Source: an uncultured Methanomicrobiales archaeon
Lineage (GTDB): Archaea > Halobacteriota > Methanomicrobia > Methanomicrobiales > Methanospirillaceae
Reading direction: 5' to 3'
Length of the DNA: 64,000 bases
Assembly: GCA_903832665.1 (NCBI GenBank)
Contig: CAILCG010000017.1
Coordinates: forward strand, 1 to 64,000
Part shown: one piece after another, positions 47,222 through 56,693 of the stretch
Position numbering within the stretch: the first letter of the stretch is position 1
Layout: each line of letters opens with the position of its first letter
The notes under the pieces: generated by a model
What the model saw: only the letters and a program-made list of their open reading frames with translations
Database searches by the model: none
Told to the model about the DNA's origin: nothing
Position numbers and translations under genes: made by a program

Positions 47222-47331
47222 TCAAATCCCGTATATATCAGATCCAGAAGAAGGAAATCTCATGTAAGATCATTCTCGCTAACCTTGACCGGTTCATACA
47301 GATTGTGTGGATTGAGGTTTTCTACAGAGCA

Positions 47332-47500
47332 GTAATAACTAACACCTTGTGCGATAGTAAGCCAGATCCAAGGTTCTATATCGAATCCACCTCCGGTACC
47401 AAGGAGTCTGTGCTGTCGCCCGAATTTGTAGCACTATCATCCCGCTTTGATGAATTCCGACCGCTCATCGCCGGGATTGAGTATATAATCCTCACCGGGC
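47332..47500 (+). pseudogene. Duplicated fragment of the S1-type protease gene
   Basis: VITNTLCDSKPD and YIESTSGTKESVLSP, ALSSRFDEFRPLIAGIEY repeat residues of the protease at 48680-48830 (VITNTLCESKPD, YIQSTSDTKESMVSP, ALSSRFDEFRPLIAGIQY), with DNA identity clearly high. The left boundary coincides with a TTTTCTACAGAGC repeat terminus. The fragment is 160-170 bp and has no own start. Confidence 0.8.
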
Positions 47501-47569
47501 AGCCGCTGGCACCGCCGTTTCTTTTCCCCGATCCCGGTTTTTATCATCTCCTGCTCTCAGGGACTCCTC

Positions 47570-47788
47570 ATGATACCGCTGAACTACCAGGATAAGAAGT
47601 TCCAACAATTCATGACCGCGGAACTCTTCCTGACGGACAAGGCCGAGTTCACGTTCTGCAGCATCTTCCGGGGTCCCTCTTTTTCCGATCGCTGCATCGG
47701 GATCATCCGGGACCGTGGGATGACCAGCATCCTGATGAAGGGCACGTACGAGATCACCGGCACTTTTCCCTGTCGCAATTTCCCATAA
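47570..47788 (+). CDS. Possible small hypothetical protein (72 aa)
   Basis: The frame starts MIPLNYQDKKFQQFMTAEL and contains FTFCSIFRGPSFSDRC and GIIRDRGMTSILMKGTYEIT; AGGG lies upstream. It is soluble, with no family recognised. It could be a remnant, since it lies among other broken sequences. Confidence 0.35.
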   Translation: MIPLNYQDKKFQQFMTAELFLTDKAEFTFCSIFRGPSFSDRCIGIIRDRGMTSILMKGTYEITGTFPCRNFP

Positions 47789-48038
47789 AAAAACTATCTC
47801 TCGATAACTGTAAATAAATTTTCACTCATCAATGCGTTCATATCCCCCCACCCATATTTATTCATGGATGCATTATGTTCCCCAGTGAAAGAAGAGCCGA
47901 ACAAAGGAATGCGGCTGGTGGAAAGAGTGGCTCATGACGATCATATCCCGGGCCCGGTATGCACAGGCCTGATAATGCAGATACAGGAACATCACCGGTT
48001 GCTTCACGGGCGGGGACGGGGAGCGTGGGGGTTGTACC

Positions 48039-49579
48039 ATGAAAAAATGGGGAATTGCTCTCATAGTACTTGGGCTCGCTTTCCTGGCCTTCACCGGGCT
48101 GGCTGCGGCGACAGTCGATGATGAGACGTACACGCTGTGTGTAGACTGCTATAAGCAGAGGAAGCATCCCAAATTCAGAACAACCTGCAATCTAATTGGG
48201 TGGAAGATGCGAGGGCCAGTTGGGATCCAAAAAAGCATCAGATCCCGCTCACCCCGGAACTGGATAATCTCACCGCAAACCGCACTCTCGCAGAGAAGTT
48301 TGCCCATGATCCGTTTGAATATGCGATCTGGCGTATCAATGACAATCTCCTCCCCGAAGAGATACGTAAACAGCTCGGGACAAAGCCTCTAACTGAGGAA
48401 GAAAAGGCGATCCGGGTGGCGGATGTCCGATGGCTTGATGAAAATCGCGGGTACAGGAGCCGGACCATGACGGTTGGAGACTTTGCGCGGGAGTACTCCA
48501 CCAGCCTTGTCGGTGGAAGTGTCGGCGAGGGGTGGAGCCAGGGATATTATACTATCTCCGCCAGGCATCCCTGCTCCGGAAATATCACCGAAGCTCAAAA
48601 ACGCGACTTAATCAATTTGTGCAATTTCATGCTGGCATATGGAAAGCAGAGCGGGTACGAGAGCGAGCTCCCGCTGTTGGTAATAACTAACACCCTGTGC
48701 GAAAGTAAGCCAGATCGATCCGCAACGATCTATATCCAATCCACCTCCGATACCAAGGAGTCTATGGTGTCGCCCGCGATCGGAGCGCTATCATCCCGCT
48801 TTGATGAATTCCGACCTCTCATCGCCGGGATTCAGTATTATGTATTCACTGATCTGGGCGATCCGCACACAGGAAACGCAATCGCAGCCACGCTAGGCTT
48901 CCCGGCAACAAAGAGTGATGGTACAGCAGTCATGGTCACATGCGGGCACGGGAATCCCGGGAAATCTGATACATCTTTTAAAGAGCCAAGCAATTCGGCG
49001 TATCAGCCAAATGTCGATGATGACTATAAATACGGCAATGTAGGAGATCACACGCTCGCAAACTTGGATGCGAGTTACCATACCTTTGCGAGCGGGATAT
49101 CGGCTTCGGCCAAAATATATGATAAAAAATGGGCCGAGGATGATCACAAAGTGCCAATATTGAAATACACCAATACGCCGATCGATCCCAAGGATAAAGT
49201 AACGGTAAGTGGTCGTTCGTCCGACCAAATAGATATGGACTATGTGGAATTCTGTACCTCCTCTGTCCTCTCGGAGGCGATATACGAGGGGGATCATAAT
49301 GCACCCGGTTGTATTTACGATAAAGAATCAAAAAAGTGGATTTACTATTTGAACCCCACGATTAAGTTAACCTACAACTCGGCATATGGGCCCGGAAGGA
49401 TTTTAGCTGGGGATAGCGGAGCTCCCGCGTACCAGTACGTACAAAGGACATCGGATCAAAAGAAAGGTGCACAGGTTCTCGGTATCATTCAGGGAACTTC
49501 TCTGGATGAAAAGTATGTCTTTCTGACTCCGGTCGAAAGCATAACGACCAAATGGCAACTCACGGGGAAGACGGCATGA
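48039..49579 (+). pseudogene. Secreted S1-type (chymotrypsin-fold) protease, frameshifted
   Basis: The first 40 codons (MKKWGIALIVLGLAFLAFTG, a signal peptide, then VDDETYTLCVDCYKQ) are in one frame, the rest in another. The change is at about 48150-48162, where one base appears lost between CYK and EEASQIQNNLQSNW. The body, about 470 residues, contains VMVTCGHGNPG, recalling the His site of chymotrypsin-like proteases, and ILAGDSGAPAYQY with the catalytic Ser motif GDSG. A strand-rich tail QVLGIIQGTS follows. A repeat of part of it lies upstream at 47332. The stop overlaps the start of the next gene (ATGA at 49576), so the pair is translationally coupled. Confidence 0.72.
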
Positions 49580-51213
49580 ACAAATTCACTCTTATTACCG
49601 CCTTTTTTCTGTTCCTGATCGGTGGGGTCGCCGTGGCAGGAGCGACCGAGATCCACATTACCACCGTCGCGGGATTGCAGGCGATCCAGGCCGATCTCGG
49701 AGGTACATATGTTCTGGACAATGATCTTGATCTCAACGGCTCTGTTTTTACTCCCTTGGGTCACTATTGGGCCCCGTTTGCCGGTACATTCGATGGCAAG
49801 GGACATACGATCGCCAACTTTGTCTTGAACAAACAAGAGGCGACGGGACAAGGGTTGTTTGGCTGCTCTGGCGGCACAATACGGAACCTGAAACTGAAGA
49901 ACAGCCGGTTGACCCCCGATGTAGACACAAACTATGTCGGCAGCCTCGTTGGCTGGAATACGCTCTCGGGAACCGTCAGCACTATCACAGTACAGGACGT
50001 GGTTGTCCAGGGCGGCGCAGATGTCGGGGGTATCGTAGGCCGGAATGATGGCAGCATAACGAACTGCTCTGCGGCTAATGCCACCATCACCAACCCCACT
50101 TACGGAGGTGGGATCGCCGGCACGAACCGGGGGAGTATCCGTAATTGCACTGTGCTGAGCAGCACTATTTCCTGCGGGAGTGACGGTGGAGGTATCACCG
50201 GGTTCAGCGAACAGGATGTGATTGAGTCCAAGCAACGGCAGCCGGTTGTGACCAACTGTACTGTTCGTTCAACCACCGTGACTGGCCATGGACCAATTGG
50301 AGGACTTATCGGCGCCATTAATGCAGACTTCAGAGCCGGAGTTACCCTTTCCAACTCATCCGTGGAAGACAGCACAATCCGTGGAATACGTGGTATTGAC
50401 GGTTCTGAAGATATTGGTGGTGGTGTAGGATACGTTATGGGTGGCCGTGTTGGAAACTGCAGTGTTCTCCGGACAATAGTCGAGGGTGATAAAAATGTCG
50501 GCGGTTTCGCAGGAGAGAGTGGGGACGGTCAGATCACGGACAGTACTGCCTCAGCAACCGTAACCAGCACCGGGCAGGGACAGAGTTACGGAGGGTTCAT
50601 TGGACGAAATGAAGGGATGATAAACCGGTGCACAGCGTCAGGACCAACAAACGATAAGAACGTCGGGACCATGACCGGTGGTTTTGTCGGTGCCAATATG
50701 CAACCGGGGATCATTAATTCCTGCACTGCCTCAGGAGATGTAACCGGGAACAACCGTGTCGGAGGATTCGGAGGGTATAATCAGGGAGGCGCCACGATCG
50801 CGGACAGTTCCGCATCCGGCACGGTATCGGGTGTCTCTGAAACCGGTGCTTTTATCGGTGTAAATAATGGGCTGATTAGGAATTGTTCGTTAGTGCCACT
50901 GACTCGTACGAGCCAAAGCCCCCGGACCGATCGACAGCAGTCCTTGCAGGTACAGACAAATTCGAATTATGGGATGAAGCTGACCTCAACACCACTGTAT
51001 GACCAGGCACGTGAAGATGCGTGTGATGCTGTTCTGGCTGGCAGCGTTCCGGTTGACGAATTCGTCAGAATGGTGAATGACGAGGTCATCATGACGACCC
51101 TACAACAAACCGGCCCGATGACATCATCAGCATCAATTTCAAAGATAAAAAAGCAGCCCGATGCCTTTACCCATCACAACTGCGGGACGGGAAAGATCGA
51201 GAACAAACCCTGA
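49576..51213 (+). CDS. Secreted GLUG-repeat beta-helix protein
   Basis: A 545-residue exported protein (start MNKFTLITAFFLFLIGGV, signal peptide cut after AGA). After an N-terminal strand (VAGLQAIQADLGGTYVL, DNDLDLNGSVFTPLG) come at least eight GLUG-like repeats of 25-45 residues, each with a pattern such as GGIVGRNDGSITNCSA, GGFVGANMQPGIINSC, GGFGGYNQGGATIADS. These fold as a right-handed beta-helix, as in adhesins. The C-terminus is not a recognisable anchor. ATG 49576 overlaps the protease stop. The protease may process or release the helix; this is inference from coupling. Confidence 0.82.
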   Translation: MNKFTLITAFFLFLIGGVAVAGATEIHITTVAGLQAIQADLGGTYVLDNDLDLNGSVFTPLGHYWAPFAGTFDGKGHTIANFVLNKQEATGQGLFGCSGGTIRNLKLKNSRLTPDVDTNYVGSLVGWNTLSGTVSTITVQDVVVQGGADVGGIVGRNDGSITNCSAANATITNPTYGGGIAGTNRGSIRNCTVLSSTISCGSDGGGITGFSEQDVIESKQRQPVVTNCTVRSTTVTGHGPIGGLIGAINADFRAGVTLSNSSVEDSTIRGIRGIDGSEDIGGGVGYVMGGRVGNCSVLRTIVEGDKNVGGFAGESGDGQITDSTASATVTSTGQGQSYGGFIGRNEGMINRCTASGPTNDKNVGTMTGGFVGANMQPGIINSCTASGDVTGNNRVGGFGGYNQGGATIADSSASGTVSGVSETGAFIGVNNGLIRNCSLVPLTRTSQSPRTDRQQSLQVQTNSNYGMKLTSTPLYDQAREDACDAVLAGSVPVDEFVRMVNDEVIMTTLQQTGPMTSSASISKIKKQPDAFTHHNCGTGKIENKP

Positions 51214-51398
51214 GCCCTCCGGTTGATGTGCAAGTGGATGCTCCGTAAATCGGCTATCGCGGACTATCTGGCCCATCCTAAATATGCGCTCTAATTTTTT
51301 CGAATCCGACTCGGATCGGTCTGAAATTTTTTTGACTAGGGGTACCCCACCCCCGCTCTTCCGGAAGACAGGCCATCCCCCATCCTATTGCATGGACA
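51214..51398. other. Intergenic, nothing recognised
   Basis: No gene is supported. It separates the GLUG gene from the broken AlbA_2-like remnant. Confidence 0.4.
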
Positions 51399-51596
51399 AG
51401 GGCATGGCTTCGCGTGGAACCGAAACTCTATCCAAAAGTTGCAGTTAGAGAATTTGTTGCAAATGCATTTATCCGCCAAAACTTTCTAATCTCGGGTGCC
51501 GGCTCAACCATTGAAAATTTCAAAAAAGATTTTTATCAGGAATCGGGTTCTCATGGTACTTGGACATCCACCACATACGAAAGCTTTGTCGTGTGA
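51399..51596 (+). pseudogene. Fragment of an AlbA_2/RecG-like ATP-binding protein
   Basis: AWLRVEPKLYPKVAVREFVA and NAFIRQNFLISGAGSTI match the segment of Schlafen-AlbA_2 type proteins that reads YPxxAVREAIxNAxxHxDY, with the usual H replaced by R. Only about 45 residues are present. It then runs into unrelated codons. No N-terminal domain is found upstream, so it is a remnant. Confidence 0.5.
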
Positions 51597-52168
51597 TCAA
51601 TAAGACACGTGTCATCACCTGTGCAAATATGTGCTGAATCTGTGACGGTTACAAAATTATAAGTTCCACTGGAGGGTTTTGTATAATATGCTGAACTTCC
51701 GGGGGTTGTCTTAGCGGAGCTCTCTCTTGCTGCAGCTGAATTGGCATTATACTTCCACTTGGCGAACTTTTGTGCCATATCAGAAAGATCATATCTGGAA
51801 TAATCGTCTTGCTGAAATGACCAGCTTGCCGATATTGATAGAGGGAGGGAAACAGAAATTGAGTAGGTCTGTTTTCCAGACTGACTATTGCTTGGCTGGT
51901 AGTCATTTACGTGAGTATTGGATAGCGTACTACTTCTATAATCGTGCAATAGCGTGTAATCGAACAAATAGTACTTGATTAGAGCATCTGGATACGCTAC
52001 ATTACCTGGTGTAATCCCTGCAAAAATATCAGCCACATCAACTTCCCTGATATCCTCGAGTGAAGAATACCCGAGGATATCTACCAGGGTGGGATTCCCC
52101 CAGACAAACCGGCCTTTGGGATCTCCCGTACTCCGGTATACCCCGACAGTAAGATTCTCTACCTGGGT
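51551..52168 (-). pseudogene. PAS start joined to unrelated secreted-protein-like sequence
   Basis: Downstream of and in frame with the TGA ending the sensor gene at 52169, the frame continues TQVENLTVGVYRSTGDPKG, FVWGNPTLVDILGYSSLEDI, the start of a PAS domain. After VADIF near 52022 the sequence stops looking like PAS and becomes YPDALIKYYLFDYTLLHDYR, a Ser/Thr/Tyr-rich region (SISVSLPLSISASWSFQQ) ending SYVVDVQVP. The latter resembles an extracellular strand-rich protein. The frame is open over all 205 codons. It is best read as a chimera created by recombination; function unlikely. Confidence 0.55.
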
Positions 52169-54417
52169 TCAATACTTATTCTCAGAATTCCTGAGGCGCT
52201 CTTCTGCTTTTTCTGCTGTTATGTCCCGGGAGATCGTTGAAACACCGATAATTCGCCCGTCATCTTCAATAATGGGTGAGATGGTGATGCCAACGTCGAT
52301 GACGGAACCATCTTTGCGGATACGCCGGGTCAGGAGATTTGAAAAGCCGGTTCCCCGGGAAATTTTTTTCATGATCTCATCCAGTTCACCGAGTTTTTCA
52401 TGAGGAACAATCACCGATATGTTCCGACCGATAATTTCATCACGCGAATAACCATAGAGACGCTCTGCCGCCGAATTCCAGCTGATGATGAACCCCTGGG
52501 AAGTCTTTCCGATGATCGCATCATCGGTAGATTCCACAATCGAAGCGAGAAGTTTTCTGGTGCGCTCGGTATCCCGCCTCTCGGTAATATCCTCATACAC
52601 GATACATTGTTTTCCATCCGAGAGGAGGACTGACCTGAAAAAAATCTCCTTCTCACCCCCATCCCGGCATCTCACGGTATAGGCACGGGAACGGGGCACT
52701 CCGACCGCAGTGCAACCGAGATCTTTTTTCCAGTCAGCAATAACTTTTTTCCGGTAGTGAGAATCCGGGAATGCGAGCAGAAACCATTCCCGGCCGGTCT
52801 GGAAATCTTGTAACGTGTACCCGAAAATTCGTGAAAAATTCTGGTTGATGTACGAGTACCTGCCGGAAGGATCAATGATCGCAATCGCAAAGGGTGAATG
52901 CTCTGCAATATTTGAGAATAACTCCTCGGACTTTTTTAGGGTATTTTCGGCCACAGCCCGCTTGAGAGCAATCGATGCCTGACGCACGTACGTCTGGATA
53001 CAACCCTCACGGTCCAGGTTTTTGCCAGTCTCCGGAAGGATCATGACGCTGCCTAACAGCGACCCTTCACACACCAGCCCGATGGCAAAGAGATTGTCCC
53101 TGCTGGATAGAACAGATGATTCCTGCTCGACCTGGCTGATAATCCGGGATAAGGAGGACTCATGGGGGGAGATTGGAACCCGGAACACTTCACCAGAGAG
53201 AAGATGGGGAAATATCCCCGGATCAATAGGTATTTCGGGCCCGGCCGCATGTGAACCCGGAGCCCCTGCCGGGATCCCCACACATATTTTTTCGGGCATG
53301 ATGCTGCGTATGGTCAGGATACCCCGTTCCCCATCACAATCACTTACCAGGATGTGGGAGCCGGGAAGCAATTCTTCCAGGTCCCCGGCAATTTTTTTAA
53401 AGATATCAGTATCCCGGGGTAATTCGATAAATTCCAGCAGTTTCTGGGAGAGGTATTCGATCTGGGAAATATACCGGTGGATCTTTTCCCGGGCTGTCTT
53501 TCGTTCGCTGATATCCCGGAAAATTCCTTCCACCCCCATGGCTGAACCATCCGGACCGTAATAGATATAACTCTGGGTTGAGACAAAGGCCGGGGTTCCA
53601 TCTTTTTTCCTCAGACTACTTCAAAATCTTTCACCAGGCCATCCCGGTCAATGGCATCGAGAAGCAGCCTGCGTTTTTCAGGATCCATATAAAAATCCCG
53701 GGCAATATTACAACCCAGACACTCGTCGACCGAATCATATCCGAGAAGATGAGCCCAGCTCGGGATTGCCATGATCAGGTTCCCATCCGGGTCAGTCCGA
53801 TAAAAGACATCCTGGATATTTTTGATCACATCCTGGTACAACTGCTGGCGTTCCGCAAGGGCATTTTCGGCACGCTTCTGGTCAGAAATGTCCTCAATAA
53901 TGATCGTGAAACCCCGGGATCCACTGTCAAAAATGGTAGGAACAACTTTGATCCGGAAATAACAGTCGGACCCGTTCCGCCAGATATTCCGGAATAAGGT
54001 CCGTACCTGCTGTTCTTCTGATTCTCCAAGGTACGAAGATACCGGAAGATCCTGTATCAGTTCATCCGGAATACTGGTGATATTCTGGCCTACGAGCGCT
54101 TCATGCGGTATACCGAAAAATGTTGAGAAAGGATCATTGGCCTGCAGGACCATCCCTTTTTCGTCGATCATGACAATCATTTCAGAAGAAAAACGCATCA
54201 TTGCCGAAGCGGGTACACGCTGGGAAACGGTATAGATCCGGGAGGACCCTGACTGTCTCGATTCGGCTTCCCCACTTCTCAAAAAAATCTCAAGATATTT
54301 CGCAACCGAATTACGGTTCATCCGGAGATGGCGGGAAAGGTCCGTGATACTCATGCCTTTGGGTTTGAACCTGAGCGCATTTTTTATCCGGGAGAGATTT
54401 TCCGGGTCGAGGACCAT
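52169..54417 (-). pseudogene. HTH-multi-PAS/GAF sensor protein, broken
   Basis: From ATG 54417 the protein starts with a winged-helix-like HTH (MVLDPENLSRIKNALRFK, ITDLSRHLRMNRNSVAKYL), followed by two PAS domains and, after a frame change near 53606-53613, a further PAS end (RKKDGTPAFVSTQSYI), a GAF-like domain (KIAGDLEELLPGSHILVSDC) and two PAS domains. It stops at TGA 52169-52171 in NSENKY-stop-TQVEN, a place where CGA (Arg) is usual in PAS proteins (KYRTLVEN). The frame change is mended by one C. The type is common in Methanoregula-like genomes. HTH-PAS proteins are one-component regulators or lost kinases. Three lesions (shift, stop, chimeric tail) make decay convincing. Confidence 0.78.
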
Positions 54418-54600
54418 ATATAAAAGAGATAATAGAATGATCTCCAGATAATTCTATCGTTCTTTTTATTTTTCCTTCATCGGGACGCTGGCGGTCTGGA
54501 TCCAGCGGTCTGTTCAGGCACTCTGTATGAGGAGTTGCAGCCAGACAATCATTGAAATAACCCGGTTTCTTATACACCTTTACCTCAAGGTGTTGAACAC

Positions 54601-55137
54601 ATGCCGGACCTCAAATCCATTCCTGATGAGATCAAGTGGCAGCTCGCATCGGATTATGCTGCGCGGCTTCCTGCACTGTATGATGCAGCATTCCGGAAGT
54701 GCCTGGGAGAAAAGTATGATGAACTTGAACGGGAGATCTGGATCGAGCTCTCCCAAAGAGCGCTCGTCATAGCCCGGGATCTCGGGTTCCCGTTAAAAAA
54801 CGCCCATGATCTTTCGGAGAGTATGCGATCGGTCTTTGCGATTCTGTTCGGCCCGGAGTACCGGAGTGAAACGATCGATGTATCGGAAGACGGTTCCGTG
54901 ATCCTGGTCAAACGGTGCCCGTTTCTCGACACCGGCTATGAAATCGGGACGAAAGGTGAACATATATTCCTCCCCCGCTGCATGGCACTTACCCTGACCA
55001 CAATCCCGGGGTTGAGAAAAGAGTACGCTGCCCGGTATGTCCGGTCCATGTGTACGGGCGATCGCCAGTGCGAGATCAAGATCGGACGGGAGAAAAAGGC
55101 AGAAGACCCGGCAAGCGCGAAAGAAAAGAAACGATAG
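54601..55137 (+). CDS. Probable methanogen output-type domain protein
   Basis: A 178-residue soluble protein. Residues 1-75 are helical (LPALYDAAFRKCLGEKYDEL, EREIWIELSQRALVIARDLG). The rest contains VKRCPFLDTGYE, LPRCMALTLTTIPGL and MCTGDRQCEIKIGRE, a Cys pattern seen in V4R-like and methanogen output (MOD1) domains. This type often ends sensory proteins in methanogens; here it is a stand-alone protein. A ligand-binding or output role is inferred. ATG 54601. The gene is divergent from the broken sensor gene at 54417, with 183 bases between. Confidence 0.6.
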   Translation: MPDLKSIPDEIKWQLASDYAARLPALYDAAFRKCLGEKYDELEREIWIELSQRALVIARDLGFPLKNAHDLSESMRSVFAILFGPEYRSETIDVSEDGSVILVKRCPFLDTGYEIGTKGEHIFLPRCMALTLTTIPGLRKEYAARYVRSMCTGDRQCEIKIGREKKAEDPASAKEKKR

Positions 55138-55177
55138 TCTTCCCGTTCCGGCACGAGCAACCGGGACAGGTAAATGG

Positions 55178-55354
55178 TTACTTCAGGTAATACCCGATGA
55201 CCATGAAGATCAGGCCGATGTAGAACATGATCGCAAACGGCAGGGAAAATCCAAGGTTTATGGTATCCAGGCGTTTGAGATCCTGCATAAAAATCATGGC
55301 CAGGCCGATCACAAAGAACAGGACACTCAATTGCGTTTTGGTTGCTTTATCCAT
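55178..55354 (-). CDS. Small two-helix membrane protein (58 aa)
   Basis: The frame starts MDKATKTQLSVLFFVIGLAM, with a second helix LGFSLPFAIMFYIGLIFMVI and the end GYYLK. AAGGAGAGAG lies 6-15 bases before ATG 55354 and supports the start. Function unknown. It is convergent with the output-domain gene. Confidence 0.65.
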   Translation of the reverse strand: MDKATKTQLSVLFFVIGLAMIFMQDLKRLDTINLGFSLPFAIMFYIGLIFMVIGYYLK

Positions 55355-56108
55355 AGGAAACTCTCTCCTTACTTCAGTATCAGATTCGGGAGGGAAAAAT
55401 CCTTTCTTAAGAAAAAGGGCCTTTCCAAGCCGGGAGTGATGACCGGGCATCGGACGACCTTTTGCGGATCCAACATCCATTCAAAAAATAAAGCGTACTT
55501 GATCTCCAGTATCATAACACCAGTGCCTGCTTCCCTTCATGATACTGCTTTCCCATCACTGAGGAAAAGCAATGAAAAAGATTTTTTTTGCTCTGGAGAA
55601 ACGCATATGAACGGGAGTTTACTCCTAAACATGAAAAACTGATAGTTATTTCTCATATTTTTTTGTGAGTATACCCACCCCTTTTGGGGGTCGCTCGGCC
55701 GCCTCATCGGAGTCTCGCTGGGCAGATAGGTCGAAAGAGAGTGACCGGTTTTTTAAGCGCCGCGGGGGCGCCCTGTCGGGCGCGGCGGGGTTCATCGTTA
55801 TTGGGAGGTATAGGGGTCACAACCCCCATCATCATTCCTGAAAAATATGATTTCCCGGGGAAATCTTTTCGAAGAGAGGGGGCGTTCTTTAGAGTTCAAG
55901 CACTTTCGTTGAGTCCCCCTCTCATCGCTCAGGCATTACCCCATAGAGCCATAATCTCATAAGTTCGACAAGGACTTTTCGAAAAATGGGTCGAAAAGGG
56001 CCCCCATTGGGATGCTTCCACATCCGGGGGAGAAAGGGAGTCACTTCCTCAATCCTGAAGATGACTGACAAGTAATGGGAAGACGTTAATTTCTCCAGAG
56101 CCGGATTT
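55355..56108. other. Intergenic with repeat B copy and A-like piece
   Basis: No gene is supported. Contains the family B element (55589-55838) and, at 55905-55945, an inverted family A piece (CATCGCTCAGGCATTACCCC). The stretch 55960-56108 shows nothing. Confidence 0.45.
55589..55860. repeat. Dispersed repeat, family B, copy 3
   Basis: The start TGCTCTGGAGAAACG with CATATGAACGGGAGTT matches 17438-17470. The body (55754-55838) has GCCGCGGGGGCGCCC, GGGCGCGGCGGGGTTCATCG, GGTATAGGGGTCACAACCCC and CATCATCATTCC. It is followed by AAATATGATTTCC, a match to AATCATTTTCA in the other copies. Confidence 0.62.
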
Positions 56109-56693
56109 TTAGAATCTTCCGATAACCAGCGAATAGAGATCTGCCTTCTGCGCAGGTGGCTCATAAATATCTCCAACCGCAATGCGCTCATCGGGATAAC
56201 CGAGATTTTCACAGACTGCAATCCTGAGCGAACTACCGTTGAGGGAAGACAAGCGCCGGTACAATTCCCCCAGATCGAATTTCGGATCCGCGAGGAGATA
56301 CACAATTTTTCCGCGCCCGACCTCTTCAAGCGTCTCCGACATTCCCTGCTCATGTCCCCTCCCGTGCGCTACCACGACTGCGATGCGGGCAAGAGGGATA
56401 TGCAAACGGGCGGCTGCAACCTGGAGTGACGAGATGCCGGGAATGACCGTTCCGGTCAGGTACCCGAGCCCCGCGAGCATCGGATCTCCGGTCGAGAGAA
56501 CCACGACATCCTCCGGCAACCGGTGAAGCGCCTTGAAGTCGTCAATGGTCCTGACATCACAGCCGGGTGCAATGAACGGTCGCGCTATCTCTATTGCACG
56601 ATCCGAGCCATAGATTGCGGTGGCGATGCTAATGGCGCGAATTGCCTCTTCGGTCAGCATCCCCGGCCCGCAGCCAACGCCAATGATGATCAT
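56109..56693 (-). CDS. cbiE: Cobalt-precorrin-7 (C5)-methyltransferase CbiE
   Basis: A 194-residue SAM-dependent tetrapyrrole methylase with MIIIGVGCGPGMLTEEAIRA at the start, VVLSTGDPMLAGLGYL (the GDP loop) and IPGISSLQVAAARLH. Within the anaerobic pathway CbiE methylates C5 of cobalt-precorrin-7, often working with CbiT. It is the last gene of the cbi operon here; its ATG overlaps the cbiD stop (ATGA). Confidence 0.9.
   Translation of the reverse strand: MIIIGVGCGPGMLTEEAIRAISIATAIYGSDRAIEIARPFIAPGCDVRTIDDFKALHRLPEDVVVLSTGDPMLAGLGYLTGTVIPGISSLQVAAARLHIPLARIAVVVAHGRGHEQGMSETLEEVGRGKIVYLLADPKFDLGELYRRLSSLNGSSLRIAVCENLGYPDERIAVGDIYEPPAQKADLYSLVIGRF

Larger units (their letters stand above)
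47222..48038. other. Region of gene remnants before the protease gene
   Basis: Holds the duplicated protease fragment (47332-47500), a possible small gene (47570-47788), and the repeat terminus ATTGAGGTTTTCTACAGAGC at 47311-47330 exactly next to the fragment. Between 47790 and 48038 nothing is recognised. Confidence 0.55.

Noticed and set aside
55184-55642. Plus-strand frame near 55.3 kb
   Set aside because: Overlaps the small minus-strand membrane gene and a repeat end; composition is not protein-like.
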